A DNA stretch of 64,000 nt from Paenibacillus sp. PL91 (GCF_012935325.2 NZ_JABBYG020000019.1:62001-126000); one strand, 5' to 3'; positions 15,162 to 24,912 are shown, counted from the stretch's first letter. Notes: generated from the letters alone by a model not told the origin. A program made the numbers and translations.

Positions 15162-15436
15162 ACCCTATTCCTCCTTGTGAATTCGCAAAAAAATAATAAG
15201 TGAACACGGCTTACTAATGATTACTCCTCCTCAGAATATCCAAGAGCGACAAAAAGACTACAAATGAACATAGCTTCGTCTGTAGCCTCTAAACTCCTGA
15301 GTAATCCCTATTCACAGGTATGAATTACATGTTACCTTACATATGCATACAATTAACGCGCACATAAGTCGCTCCAGAGTAAATAGTTTATGATAGTGCT
15401 GTTATTCTTAAATTACGAGCGCTGCTAATAGAAGGT

Positions 15437-16297
15437 TCATAGAGCACTTTGAAAACTAATCACAATTGCGGTCTTATCATCCGATTTCTTAAAGCGGATA
15501 TGGTCAATACACTCGGAGTCGCTTTCTTCTAGTTCTACTAACTCTTGAGTATATAGTTTGATACCCTTATTCAATATTCTATGCGCAACAAAGCTCCAAT
15601 ACGAGCTCTGTTCGGGAACGATATTTATTGGCAAAAACATCCCATCAGTCAACAAAATGATATGTTTTAGACATGTCAGATTAACTTTACCGTATTCGAA
15701 AAAACGAACTGCATTCTTTTCCCCATTTAGGACTCCGTAACCTCCATCAGTATTAGACTGATATCGGTTTTTTCTTATTGTATCAATAACAGTTTCATGA
15801 AGCTCTTTCTGGCTTTTCAGGCCTTTAGTTATTCCTTCCTGCCATTTAGCGAATGCCGGTGCTTCTAAGTGAGAAACTTGTCTCCATGTTAATGGGCGAA
15901 CCTCCTCATTATCATACACGGCTAGAATCATGCAATCGCCCGTCTGTATGAACTCCACACCATCATCCTGAACACGTACGATTGACAATGCTGCTCCCCA
16001 AAGTTCTTCTTTTTTCTCCAGATCAATATTTGCGAGCACCATTTGTTCCCTAAGTAGATCATTTACTTTAACCATGTGGTCCTTTAGACTTCCAAGATCA
16101 GCAATAGATTCGAAGTAGTCTCTTATCAAATTCGCCGCAATAAAACCACCAGTTTCCTTTTTGGAATTTAAATAGGGTACCAATGAAGATACTCCATCCA
16201 AAACTCCATACAAATTTGCTTTGGGAAGAGTAATAATGGCATCCTCATTTTGTAACCCAACACCTTTCTGGGTGATCTCCTCATAAGTTACAATCAA
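15437..16297 (-). CDS. PP2C-like serine/threonine phosphatase
   Basis: 286 residues of the PPM/PP2C fold. Metal ligands Asp19 (LQNEDAI) and Asp34 (YGVLDGVSS) are present, followed by WGAALSIVRV, FIQTGDCMILAV, ILLTDGMF and a final KSDDKTAIVI, matching PP2C motifs. The domain lacks fused sensor modules, so it is a stand-alone soluble phosphatase with unknown target. It is transcribed alone or as first gene before the small gene and the dioxygenase (gap 275 bases). Confidence 0.83.
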   Translation of the reverse strand: MIVTYEEITQKGVGLQNEDAIITLPKANLYGVLDGVSSLVPYLNSKKETGGFIAANLIRDYFESIADLGSLKDHMVKVNDLLREQMVLANIDLEKKEELWGAALSIVRVQDDGVEFIQTGDCMILAVYDNEEVRPLTWRQVSHLEAPAFAKWQEGITKGLKSQKELHETVIDTIRKNRYQSNTDGGYGVLNGEKNAVRFFEYGKVNLTCLKHIILLTDGMFLPINIVPEQSSYWSFVAHRILNKGIKLYTQELVELEESDSECIDHIRFKKSDDKTAIVISFQSAL

Positions 16298-16371
16298 ATT
16301 GTCACTCCGTTCTCAAATTATTATAATATCTTTCACCTACTTTACCATATTTCCTTATTACCAAGTATTGG

Positions 16372-16462
16372 TGCTATACTGCCCGTTAGATTAAAAGAAG
16401 CAGCTGATCGCGTGACCGGCTGCCTCCATGTCATTATTGAACTATCGTCTCCCGTTACTTAA
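16372..16462 (+). repeat. Family-1 hairpin repeat
   Basis: Left arm TGCTATACTGCCCGTTAGAT, stem GCAGC(TGATCGCGTGACCG)GCTGC, ATGTCATTATTGAACTATCG, right arm TCTCCCGTTACTTAAC. Ends 15 bases from the stop of the gerC pseudogene. Confidence 0.7.
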
Positions 16463-16476
16463 CTGAACATTATCGA

Positions 16477-17270
16477 TTATTGTTCGCTTAATGGAACAAC
16501 TTTGGTTCCTGAATTGAGTATTTTTATTTTTACGTCAACATGAATAGGAATTTCCGGAAAAGCTTCATCCCATTTCGGCTTAAATTTAGTTTTCCATTCT
16601 TTACGATGCTGTTGATAAAAAATTTGCCCTATTCCCAGAAAGTCTGATTTAAACTCTTTTTGGGCTTTTGTTATTGTGGCTTCAAGCTCCTTTTTCACCT
16701 TGTCTTCCAGTTCCTTTTCGCATGCGCGGAGAATCTCCGGCGTTATGGCTCCGATATCACCGTCGAATTGGATCATCGTAGCATTGGCTTACGTCTTAAT
16801 GAATACTTCGGGTACCTCCTCGCCTGCTTTAATTTTTATTTTCGATTTATTATCACGAAGTCTGAATATAGCGGATACAGAAGCTCCAGTATCAGTTGCC
16901 GTTAGGGATACGGAAGACATTTCTTGTATGTTCAGACTTGTTATTCGTGCCAAGCCCTTGCTTTCTTCCCCATCAAGCACGCCTGCCAGCTTAAAGCCAT
17001 TAAAAACAACGATATCCGATATCCTGAGCGTTCCGTCTCCATTTATTTTTAATGACGGGGCGACAGGCTCTACTCCTTCTGCCATCAACATTTTATTAAA
17101 TTCCCTTAACCTGTTGCTTTTACGAGTTGATCTTTTTCGGCGGAACCATATACTTTCGCAACAGAGATGACTCTTGATTTAATGGTATCCATCAACTCGG
17201 CTGGAGTTAGATGACTTTCCTCCGAATTTCTGTCTTGATATCTTTCGATCACATAGTTGTTAAGGCTCTG
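16477..17270 (-). pseudogene. gerC: Broken Ger(x)C germination lipoprotein gene
   Basis: The frame 17091-16789 (LREFNKMLMAEGVEPVAPSL, LRISDIVVFNGFKLAGVLDG, EESKGLARI) is the middle of a Ger(x)C protein. An in-frame TAA at 16789 interrupts it, and the same frame continues to 16477 with the C-terminal domain (GDIGAITPEILRACEKELED to WDEAFPEIPIHVDVKIKI). Upstream, another frame (about 17270-17106, HLTPAELMDTIKSRVISVAK) probably supplies the preceding part after a frameshift near 17110. The signal peptide and N-terminal third are missing. An intact gerC lies at 18514-19731. Confidence 0.8.
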
Positions 17271-17423
17271 CCCATTGATTCAGCGAAATAGTAAACCTTG
17301 CCATAAAATATATCTATGAACCGATTACCGTATCTTTCCAATGGAAATAATAACTAATGTGGGTGGGACCTGAACCGCTTATATTCAGACAGAAACAGCA
17401 AGTACATAAATCGAGAGGTAACT

Positions 17424-18509
17424 ATGAATAAAATCACTGTCTATCAGTTATTTACGATTACTTTCATTTTCCAATTAGGTACTACCATTATATTCGGCTT
17501 CGGAGGCTCAGCCGGCCGGGATGCGTGGATTGCCGCACTGTTTTCCTGTTGTCTGGGTGTATTCATTGTGTTGATCTACATCGCTTTAATGCGGATGAAT
17601 CCTGGGCTAACCCTTGTCCAATGGTTTCCGGCACAACTCGGGCGCTGGATCGGGACGCCTCTTGCTTTTCTGTATCCTCTTATGTTCTTGTATATTGTTG
17701 GACGGATTATTGCGGATATCAGAGATATGGTTTCAACAACCGTATTACCTAGCACCCCCCTTCTCATAATCTCAGGTGTATTTGCCTTCATCATTGCTTA
17801 TTGTGTATATAGCGGCATTGAGATCGTTGCTCGACTGGGAGAAATGATCCTTCCCATCGTATTAATCATGTTTTGTATTGAGGTCATTTTTCTTTTGAGC
17901 TCCAACGTCTTGCATATTAATAATTTGCTGCCCGTTTTTGAATACGGGTGGGAGCCAGTTTTGAAGGTTGTATATCCAACCGGCATTACTCAGTCCTTCG
18001 GGGAAACGCTCGTCCTTGCGATGTTCTGGCCGGAGACCAAGCGGCCTGAAAAAGTGATGAAGATTACGCTTCTTGCCACTATTCTGTCTGGAATCATGGT
18101 AACCTGCTTTGACGTGTTGGCTATTTTAGTTTTTGGAGGTATGTTTTCGGGTCTTGTATACCCGCTTTATACCTTGTTGAGTTTGATCAGTATCGGACAT
18201 TTCATTGAAAATTTACAGATGTTCGGCGTGCTCTATTTTTTGATGACGGCACTTTTAAAAAGCGTCGTTTATATGTTTGCTGCGGTAAGAGGGATTCAGC
18301 AACTTACGAATATGAAGGGTTACCGCGTACTTGTCATCCCTGCATTCGCCATCTCACTATTCCTTGGAATGACCCTGTCCAAAAACATTTCCGAGCACAT
18401 TTATTATCACCACTTTGAAATTTTGGTGCCTTATGTGTGGGTACCCTTGCTCATAGTCTTACCTACGATTCTTCTCATCGTTACTTGGCTGCGGCTATTG
18501 AAGAAATGA
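17424..18509 (+). CDS. gerB: GerAB-type germination permease
   Basis: 361 residues with about ten transmembrane helices and the amino-acid/polyamine-permease-like fold of the spore germination receptor B subunit. Typical features are the N-terminal KITVYQLFTITFIFQLGTTI, GRDAWIAALFSCCLGV and the conserved ITQSFGETLVLAMFWP. It sits in the inner spore membrane and is thought to bind germinants. Start supported by GAGAGGTAACT. Unusually it is transcribed convergently to gerC-gerA, with only 4 bases between the gerB and gerC stops, instead of being part of a gerABC operon. Confidence 0.88.
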   Translation: MNKITVYQLFTITFIFQLGTTIIFGFGGSAGRDAWIAALFSCCLGVFIVLIYIALMRMNPGLTLVQWFPAQLGRWIGTPLAFLYPLMFLYIVGRIIADIRDMVSTTVLPSTPLLIISGVFAFIIAYCVYSGIEIVARLGEMILPIVLIMFCIEVIFLLSSNVLHINNLLPVFEYGWEPVLKVVYPTGITQSFGETLVLAMFWPETKRPEKVMKITLLATILSGIMVTCFDVLAILVFGGMFSGLVYPLYTLLSLISIGHFIENLQMFGVLYFLMTALLKSVVYMFAAVRGIQQLTNMKGYRVLVIPAFAISLFLGMTLSKNISEHIYYHHFEILVPYVWVPLLIVLPTILLIVTWLRLLKK

Positions 18510-18513
18510 AGCA

Positions 18514-19731
18514 TCATTTCTTAATCTCGTTTGGGTTCAAATGCAACGATGGGCCAGTTACTCCTATCTGTCGAACCGTCAATTCCGCGTTCACGGATAT
18601 TTCTGCTTCCCGAAACTCCGCTTCCCAGTCATTTCTTATGGATTTCCACAATGTCAAATTTTTTCTTCGGATGACATCACTGAATCCGAATACATCTGTC
18701 CCGTATTTTTCTTGCACTTTGGTGATCGTTCGAAGTACGTTTTCTTCAACGTGTTTGTCCAGTGCGTTTTGCAAAAGGATAATATTTTTCATCTGCGTAA
18801 GATCCAGATTTGTGTTGTTCTCGCGAATCGCTCCTTGCCCCGTTAACGTGACAAGGATTTTTAACTTGTCCCCTTGGATGATCGGCTGTATGTTATTGCC
18901 TATCTTGTAGATATCTATACTGACGTTGCCTTCCACTTGCGGTATCGTTGACGATACCGTTAGCTTATTAAGATTCCCGGCCACCCATCGCATCGACCTA
19001 CCTTCCTCTGTATTCAAAAATCCAACCAACTTCAAATTTTTATTAAATAATGCTGGCCCTGTGATTCGGAACCCTTCCTCATTATATTGATTTTTCTGTT
19101 TTTCTTCGTCCTGTGAAGCTGGGTTCATGCCGATCGCAACCGAGGGTATGGCTGGACATGTTCCTTCGCTGGTCGCAGAGAGCAGAAAGTTTAATAACCC
19201 TATTTCCATGAGTGTTCCCATCTGGTTATACTCTCCTAAAACTCCTAGACTCGGAATATTTTCTAATGGGTACGATGTTTTTAAGAAATCATTTGCGGAA
19301 GCCCCCTTGACAATAAATATATCGGTTCGCAGCTTGAGGTTTGGATCTCGGGTGTATGTATCGAATATATCCTTTATTCCTTGTCTGGCCATGGATTCCC
19401 CAATCACAATGACCCGCCGATGACCGCGAAACACTTGCCGGGAAAGCTTAGTCTGCATCCGCTGTATCGCATCAAGCGTATTCATTCCATCGCTCGATAC
19501 GACAAAATAAGGTTTTCCCTTGCTTAATCCACCAGTACCTCCACCCTGTCCGCCGCTCATTTTCGACGGGATGATTACTTGAGCACTGATCTTGACTTTC
19601 TTGTTCGGAGCCTTGTCGATCCCCCATGCGAGTTCAATGGCAATATCGTTTACTTCCGAACTATCCCAACAGCCTGTTGTGAAAAAAAGCGAGAGAATCA
19701 AACAGAAACATAGCCTCCGTTTCTTATTCAT
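18514..19731 (-). CDS. gerC: Ger(x)C-family germination lipoprotein
   Basis: 405 residues. The lipoprotein signal peptide ends at a lipobox with Cys21 in FFTTGCWDSSEVND, a hallmark of GerAC proteins. Three-domain body with VIIPSKMSGG, YFVVSSDGMNTLDAIQRM, GHRRVIVIGESMARQG and the C-terminal domain around VQEKYGTDVFGFSDVIRRKN. It is anchored to the outer face of the inner spore membrane as a receptor subunit. The start overlaps the gerA stop by 4 bases (ATGA-type coupling). Confidence 0.92.
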   Translation of the reverse strand: MNKKRRLCFCLILSLFFTTGCWDSSEVNDIAIELAWGIDKAPNKKVKISAQVIIPSKMSGGQGGGTGGLSKGKPYFVVSSDGMNTLDAIQRMQTKLSRQVFRGHRRVIVIGESMARQGIKDIFDTYTRDPNLKLRTDIFIVKGASANDFLKTSYPLENIPSLGVLGEYNQMGTLMEIGLLNFLLSATSEGTCPAIPSVAIGMNPASQDEEKQKNQYNEEGFRITGPALFNKNLKLVGFLNTEEGRSMRWVAGNLNKLTVSSTIPQVEGNVSIDIYKIGNNIQPIIQGDKLKILVTLTGQGAIRENNTNLDLTQMKNIILLQNALDKHVEENVLRTITKVQEKYGTDVFGFSDVIRRKNLTLWKSIRNDWEAEFREAEISVNAELTVRQIGVTGPSLHLNPNEIKK

Positions 19732-21494
19732 TTTCCTGCTCTCCCTCGCTTTGGACTTGGTTTTTGTCCTTCCGGGATGCGCCTCTTATTCGCCCCGGAG
19801 AAGAATGAAGGGCGTTGGTTCATACTCCATCTGGGTGCACGAATGAAAACATCCTTCAGGTTTTGAGGGATTTGCGGAGCTACCGGACTCATATATGGAA
19901 CTCCAAACGAACGTAGACCAAGAAGATGGATGATCATGAGAAGTAATCCGCTTATAATTCCGTATAAACCTAGCATTCCCGCCAAGATCAACATCGGGAA
20001 ACGAAGAAGCCGGTATGCGGCCCCGAAATTATATCGAGGGATGGCAAAAGATGCGATCCCGGTCGTGGCTACGACAATAACGACAGGTGCCGATACGATG
20101 CCTGCTTGTACGGCGGCTTGTCCAATAACCAGCGCTCCCACAATGCTAACGGCCGAACCAACTGCTTTAGGCATGCGAATTCCCGCTTCCCGGAGGCCTT
20201 CGAACATAAACTCCATCAACAACGTCTCGACAAACGTCGGAAAAGGGACTCCTTCCCTTGAATTAGCGATACTGACGAGTAGGTTCGTAGGAATAAGTTG
20301 TTGATGATAGGTTGAGAGCGCGACGTACAAAGACGGAAGCAACAGTGCGATATTTAACAAGGAGTAGCGAACTAATCGAACAAAGGTCGTATAGATGGAG
20401 CGTTCGTAATAATCCTCTACCGCTTGCAAGCCAGTCCAAAAAGTCATAGGAACGATCAGCGCGAATGGGGTGTTATCGACGATAATCGCGACTTTCCCTT
20501 CAAGGAGACTGGCGCATACGATATCGGGCCGCTCGGTATTTTGGATTTGTGGAAATGGAGACCAAGGGGCATCTTCAATAAATTCTTCGATAAAACCTGA
20601 TTCAAGAACCCCGTCAATTTGAATTCTGTCGATTCTTTTACGGACTTCCTCCAAGATCGTATTCGAGACAATCCCATCAATATATACAAGCACGATTTCT
20701 GTCTGAGAAACTTGACCAACCGTAACCGAATCCATTTTCAGTTTTGAACTGCGGATTCGTCTGCGTATTAAGCTGGTATTGATTCGTAACGTTTCCGTAA
20801 ATCCGTCCCTGGGTCCGCGGATAGAAACTTCAGCCTCCGGCTCTTCAACAGCGCGTTTTTCGAATCCTTTGAGATCCGCGACTAGCGCCTTGTTTTCACC
20901 TTCCACCAATAGGACGATATTCGCCTTCAGAATCCCATCGGACACGTCGTTGAATGTAGAAACCGTTTGAACTTGCGAGATGGCAACCAGTTGCTCCTGG
21001 ATGATCTGTCCTGAAATAGAATCACCATTCAACCCGCGAGGAGCTCCATTAAATAGGAAAGGCGTTAAAACAACTTTGTCCAACGTTTTTGTATCGATTA
21101 AACCATCGGTGTAAATCAGAAGAACTTCGGGGTTGCTGCAGATTGGACGAAATACGATATCGGAGCATGCTTGAAAAGTTTCTCTAAGCCTCTTCTCGTT
21201 AACAGCGAGTATTGTGCATAATTCTGCATTTTGTTCATTAGGGAGCGAGTGATTTGGCGATTCAATCTCGTTCGAGCTATCGTTACGAACCGAATGTTTT
21301 CGAATCTTTATCCGCCGCAAACGTATCTCCCTCCTCCAATTAATTAAGCGATGCTTCCAGTTGTGTAGTATATCCAAAAGCTCTATAAAATAACAACGCC
21401 CCAACGTGAATAAGGGCTTCCTTATTGAGGAATCCAGGATTACTTGCTCATAAATACTTAGCATTTCATCCTGTGTTAAGGTCATTTTCGCCAC
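19728..21494 (-). CDS. gerA: GerA-family germination receptor subunit A
   Basis: 588 residues. The soluble N-terminal region (about 80-370) has the repeated alpha/beta subdomains of GerA proteins (VLLIYTDGLIDTKTLDKVVL, EIVLVYIDGIVSNTILEEVR), followed by about five membrane helices (from LFLIVPMTFW-like segment 380 to 540), with the conserved FPTFVETLLMEFMFEGLREA and GIRMPKAVGSAVSIVGALVI. The first 80 residues are longer than in many family members, so the true start may be internal. It forms the receptor with gerC (4-base overlap) and probably the convergent gerB. Confidence 0.9.
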   Translation of the reverse strand: MAKMTLTQDEMLSIYEQVILDSSIRKPLFTLGRCYFIELLDILHNWKHRLINWRREIRLRRIKIRKHSVRNDSSNEIESPNHSLPNEQNAELCTILAVNEKRLRETFQACSDIVFRPICSNPEVLLIYTDGLIDTKTLDKVVLTPFLFNGAPRGLNGDSISGQIIQEQLVAISQVQTVSTFNDVSDGILKANIVLLVEGENKALVADLKGFEKRAVEEPEAEVSIRGPRDGFTETLRINTSLIRRRIRSSKLKMDSVTVGQVSQTEIVLVYIDGIVSNTILEEVRKRIDRIQIDGVLESGFIEEFIEDAPWSPFPQIQNTERPDIVCASLLEGKVAIIVDNTPFALIVPMTFWTGLQAVEDYYERSIYTTFVRLVRYSLLNIALLLPSLYVALSTYHQQLIPTNLLVSIANSREGVPFPTFVETLLMEFMFEGLREAGIRMPKAVGSAVSIVGALVIGQAAVQAGIVSAPVVIVVATTGIASFAIPRYNFGAAYRLLRFPMLILAGMLGLYGIISGLLLMIIHLLGLRSFGVPYMSPVAPQIPQNLKDVFIRAPRWSMNQRPSFFSGANKRRIPEGQKPSPKRGRAGK

Positions 21495-21734
21495 AGCAAT
21501 GCCGGCGGAGATTAAGTCTTTACCAACAATTCCATTAAAAGAATCAATTAAGTTTTTGCTACCTACTCCTTGCTTCTAATAGGCAGCTTATTCTTGCCTT
21601 GGCCTGACTAAAAGCTTGTCTCCAGCCCCTCCCTGGGGAAAAAGATCAATTCGAGATTTATTTTTTAATTGTATGTGGCTTTTCACCTCCCTGCGGTGTC
21701 TAATTGAATGTAAGGTCAAGAGGAGGTTCTTACC

Positions 21735-22961
21735 ATGTCTGGAGCTCATGACAAAAACCCTGTTTATCCGGATGAACAGGGAAACATTGAAAAATTTGAA
21801 ATAGCCTATGATCAATATCGCAAAAGAATCTGCAAATATCTCTCGTTGAAAGTAAATCCAATGGTTGCGGATGACTTAACGCAGCACGTTTTCTTAAAGG
21901 CAATAGAAAACATTCATTCATTTAAAGAAAAATCCAGTTTATTCACTTGGATTTTCAAAATTGCTCAGAATATAGCGAAAAATGAATTTCGAAGTTTATC
22001 ACGAAAAAAAGAAATCCCCTATGATTTTACAGGTTACGAATCACAGTCTATCTCTCTTGATTTTGCTAAGTATGTTGAAATCCGTATTGATATTAGTTCA
22101 GCGTTAAAAAAACTAAACGAGCTAGACCAACAGATTATTTCATTGCGTTTTTTTGTTGACTGCACCTTGTCGGAAATTTCCAATATCGTTGGAATGCGTG
22201 AGAGTGCAGTAAAGAACAGGTTGTACCGATCATTAGAGAAATTAAGAAGAGAATTAAAAGTATGGGGTGACATTGCCATAATGTCTATTCAAGATATGAT
22301 ATCAATAGTAAATAAAAGTGAAACAAATGATATGACTGATAGTCTGAAGAAGGTTCATCAAGACTTATTTAATAAGCTTAAGGATAATGTTGAAAGAATT
22401 TCATTGAAATATAAACACCAGCCATCCAGGAAAATTATCATTGAAATTTATCCAGATCTTCCTACCTTCCATCAAGCTGTAGGAGAAGAAAATGCTCCCA
22501 ATTGGTTCATGGGTACTTTTGAGGAGAATTATTTAAAAATTGTTTCTCCTTTGAATCCTGGACCAGAGCATACGTATCAATCCATTCTAAAATCAACCTT
22601 ACACTTGTTCACAATGTGGTTAATCACTGACATTAATCCGCTTGCCCCAAAATGGGCGCGTCAGGGTATTGGAGGATTTGAATCAAAAGGAATGAGCGAA
22701 GAATTCATCAAAAACAGTACTTTAGATACCATTCATAATCATGTTATCCCGTCTTTTCAAGAGTTAAATAATGATACTTGGGATTTTGAAACGATGAAAG
22801 GATTTCAATTTTCTTATTTAATTGTGGAGTTCATTGTTGATAAATATGGATTAGATGCATTAAATAACGTGATTAGAAATCCCAATGGTTTTAATGAAAT
22901 TTTTCAATGTTCTGAGTCAGAGCTGCATGAGCAATGGGTTGAGTATGTAAGAAACAAATAG
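21735..22961 (+). CDS. ECF sigma factor fused to a degenerate peptidase-like domain
   Basis: 408 residues. Residues about 22-90 form sigma region 2 (DDLTQHVFLKAIENIHSFKE, SLFTWIFKIAQNIAKNEFRS) and 115-170 region 4 (LDQQIISLRFFVDCTLSEIS, MRESAVKNRLYRSLEKL). An extra domain of about 210 residues follows. It resembles the peptidase-MA (gluzincin) family: IIIEIYPDLPTFHQAVG, APNWFMGTFEENYLKIVSP and KWARQGIGGFES in the place of the usual WxxEGxAxYE. The HExxH zinc motif is not present (KSTLHLFTMW instead), and the third-ligand Glu is replaced by Gln310. The domain is therefore probably a binding or regulatory module. Start ATG has GGAGG; a terminator follows at 22982. No anti-sigma gene is adjacent. 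Confidence 0.82.
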   Translation: MSGAHDKNPVYPDEQGNIEKFEIAYDQYRKRICKYLSLKVNPMVADDLTQHVFLKAIENIHSFKEKSSLFTWIFKIAQNIAKNEFRSLSRKKEIPYDFTGYESQSISLDFAKYVEIRIDISSALKKLNELDQQIISLRFFVDCTLSEISNIVGMRESAVKNRLYRSLEKLRRELKVWGDIAIMSIQDMISIVNKSETNDMTDSLKKVHQDLFNKLKDNVERISLKYKHQPSRKIIIEIYPDLPTFHQAVGEENAPNWFMGTFEENYLKIVSPLNPGPEHTYQSILKSTLHLFTMWLITDINPLAPKWARQGIGGFESKGMSEEFIKNSTLDTIHNHVIPSFQELNNDTWDFETMKGFQFSYLIVEFIVDKYGLDALNNVIRNPNGFNEIFQCSESELHEQWVEYVRNK

Positions 22962-22981
22962 TAATGTTTCAGGTCCTTTAA

Positions 22982-23007
22982 GCCCGGTTATAAACCGGGC
23001 TTTTATT
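22982..23007 (+). terminator. Rho-independent terminator of the sigma-factor gene
   Basis: GCCCGGTT-ATA-AACCGGGC followed by TTTTATT, 20 bases after the stop codon. Confidence 0.8.
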
Positions 23008-23041
23008 CTATTATCCTCCCGGCTCATACGGTAATGTTATT

Positions 23042-23140
23042 ATGTTCTTGTCCTTACACGGCAATGTTATCAGGTTCTTGTACTCAAGCTTGGACAAGAA
23101 TCTGGTAACATAAAATAAAAAATCCGCGCATAATAAGCGA
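23042..23140 (+). repeat. Family-2 repeat
   Basis: GTTCTTGTCC at 23044, then the stem GTTCTTGT...GGACAAGAAT (23074-23101), ACATAAAATAAAAAA and the second stem region CCGCGCATAATAAGCG. Same order as the copies at 24821 and 57291, although the third arm lies upstream here. Confidence 0.6.
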
Positions 23141-23246
23141 TCCCCACTGCTCTTGACCACACTAATAAGCGCTATTGCATCGCAACAGCGCTTATCCACA
23201 ATATAATAGAAATCCGTATTCCAACATCATTATATTCTCTGGCTTA

Positions 23247-24407
23247 TTACCGGTTTCTCAGGGACCAGCCGGATCGCTTTATAAGGTTTGTTACAAGTTC
23301 ATCGTCGAAGACGATTCCGAAACCCGGCGTGGACGGAATATGAATCTCTCCGTTTTCGATTCGATACCCAGATACATCCATTCCTTCAATTGTAATGTCG
23401 TCGTATTCCACAAATTCGAAGTTGCGCACCGCGGCTGACAAATGTCCCGATGCGTAAATGCCATATGCATTGCCGTAACAGTGAGGCGCAGACCGCAAAC
23501 CATGCCCATCCAACTTCTCGCCTAATTCCAGCCAATGCGTGAAGCCGGGCCAGATGATATCGTACTGCAGCACATCGACACGGCCGCGAGTCGCCCACTC
23601 AATAAGATGCGGTGAGGCAAGTCCTTCCCCATCCGCGATAAGCACATTCTGCCCACGTTGCCGGAGCCATTCCTTCAGGTCCTCGTACAAGGCTTCATCC
23701 TCATGGAACGCTTCTTCCAGCCAATACAGATTCACATCCTCCAAAGCCGCCAAGACCTCTTTCGTTAAGTTCAAATTATATGCATTATTCGCATCGATCA
23801 TGATCTTGCCTGTGGGACCTGCCACTTCCGAGATCCCATGTACGATCGCGATATCTCGTTTTGTCCCTTCCCAGAGTGGCATATGGCGTCCGCCCCGGCC
23901 AACTTTAATCTTAAAATGACGATGGCCCTTCGCATATCCTTGTATCGCTTCCTCTTGCATCAACGCGACCGCGGTTCTCTCATCAGGCAGATGCAAATCG
24001 TCGAAGTATAGAGAGGTATCATAGCAGGGGACAACCAATGGGACTCCCCTTTCCAAGTGGGCACCCGACACCAATTCATAAACTGGTTTGCCTTGTCTTT
24101 TGCCTAACCAATCGAACATTGGATATTCCAATTGCAAACGATACGCTTCGCGCAGTCTGCCCCGGTCGTCGAATAAGTCAAGCAATCGGCGGCCTATTAT
24201 GTCTTCGGCCCATTCCGGCGTCATATGAATAGAGCTTCCGTAACCCGTCTGCCCGTCGATCGTAACTCTGGCGATATCCACTGTGCAGCTTTTGCCATGA
24301 ATGCCGATTCTGCCATTGGCCCCCGCGCTTCTGGCTCGTTCTCCCGTTAATTTGGCGAATTCGATTTTTTCCACTTTCCAATCAGATTGTATACCCGTAA
24401 TGTTCAT
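23247..24407 (-). CDS. Enolase-superfamily (mandelate racemase-type) enzyme
   Basis: 386 residues from the ATG at 24407 (GGAGG 5 bases upstream; the earlier in-frame ATG overlaps that site). The two-domain architecture is visible: capping domain to about residue 130, then a beta/alpha barrel with the K-x-K motif HFKIKVGRG, metal ligands in IMIDANNAYN (Asp), YWLEEAFHE (Glu) and IADGEGLAS (Glu), and a catalytic His in RSAPHCYGNAYG. Family members dehydrate or racemise acid sugars or related carboxylates; the substrate cannot be deduced. Monocistronic by spacing; a hairpin (ATAAGCGCT...AGCGCTTAT, 23163-23195) lies downstream. Confidence 0.85.
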   Translation of the reverse strand: MNITGIQSDWKVEKIEFAKLTGERARSAGANGRIGIHGKSCTVDIARVTIDGQTGYGSSIHMTPEWAEDIIGRRLLDLFDDRGRLREAYRLQLEYPMFDWLGKRQGKPVYELVSGAHLERGVPLVVPCYDTSLYFDDLHLPDERTAVALMQEEAIQGYAKGHRHFKIKVGRGGRHMPLWEGTKRDIAIVHGISEVAGPTGKIMIDANNAYNLNLTKEVLAALEDVNLYWLEEAFHEDEALYEDLKEWLRQRGQNVLIADGEGLASPHLIEWATRGRVDVLQYDIIWPGFTHWLELGEKLDGHGLRSAPHCYGNAYGIYASGHLSAAVRNFEFVEYDDITIEGMDVSGYRIENGEIHIPSTPGFGIVFDDELVTNLIKRSGWSLRNR

Positions 24408-24487
24408 AGGATCCTCCATAACCGACTCGACGGCTTCATGTCCCGATTTTATTCGTTAATAGAATACCATATTATAGAATTATACGA

Positions 24488-24679
24488 TTAGTAGATAAGA
24501 AGATTCTTCATCAATTGGAAGTCTGTAATCTTGAATAATGAATTGATCAAAAAAGGAAGTTCCAGATCACGAAGCTTTTTTACTTCAATTAGTTGATCTT
24601 TACTTATAATCATAAAAGTCAACTCATTAACTCCGAACTTCATTCCATACCTAGAGTATTCGTCAAAATGATCAAACAT
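24488..24679 (-). CDS. Small unidentified protein
   Basis: 63 residues, MFDHFDEYSRYGMKFGVNEL then FMIISKDQLIEVKKLRDLEL and a helical C-terminus. A moderate ribosome binding site (AAAGGTG, 6 bases) precedes the ATG. No recognised motif. A partial family-1 repeat lies just upstream (24701), as is common for single accessory genes here. Confidence 0.4.
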   Translation of the reverse strand: MFDHFDEYSRYGMKFGVNELTFMIISKDQLIEVKKLRDLELPFLINSLFKITDFQLMKNLLIY

Positions 24680-24700
24680 TCTTGCACCTTTCTAAGTTGC

Positions 24701-24733
24701 GCTAAAACTGCCCGTTAGTTCCGCCTGCTCATA
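24701..24733 (+). repeat. Family-1 repeat collapsed by an internal deletion
   Basis: GCTAAAACTGCCCGTTAGTT is joined directly to CCGCCTGCTCATA; the first half of the stem and the right arm are missing. Confidence 0.5.
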
Positions 24734-24820
24734 GCTTGAAAGGCATGGCTCGTAACGCATTGCTCCAGCCAATGCGGATCGAGACCACCGGCCGCTGCGG
24801 AAGGGAAGAAGTCGGTGAAC

Positions 24821-24912
24821 AAGTTCTTGTCATCGACCAATGATAAGAACTTGTTCTCATAAAGTAAAAAAGCCGCATATTAAGCGGCAATCAATGAGTA
24901 CAAGTTCTTGTC
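24821..24912 (+). repeat. Family-2 repeat
   Basis: GTTCTTGTC...GATAAGAAC stem (24823-24850), TCATAAAGTAAAAAA, second stem GCCGC...GCGGC (24871-24888), then a third arm GTTCTTGTC (24904-24912). Confidence 0.65.
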
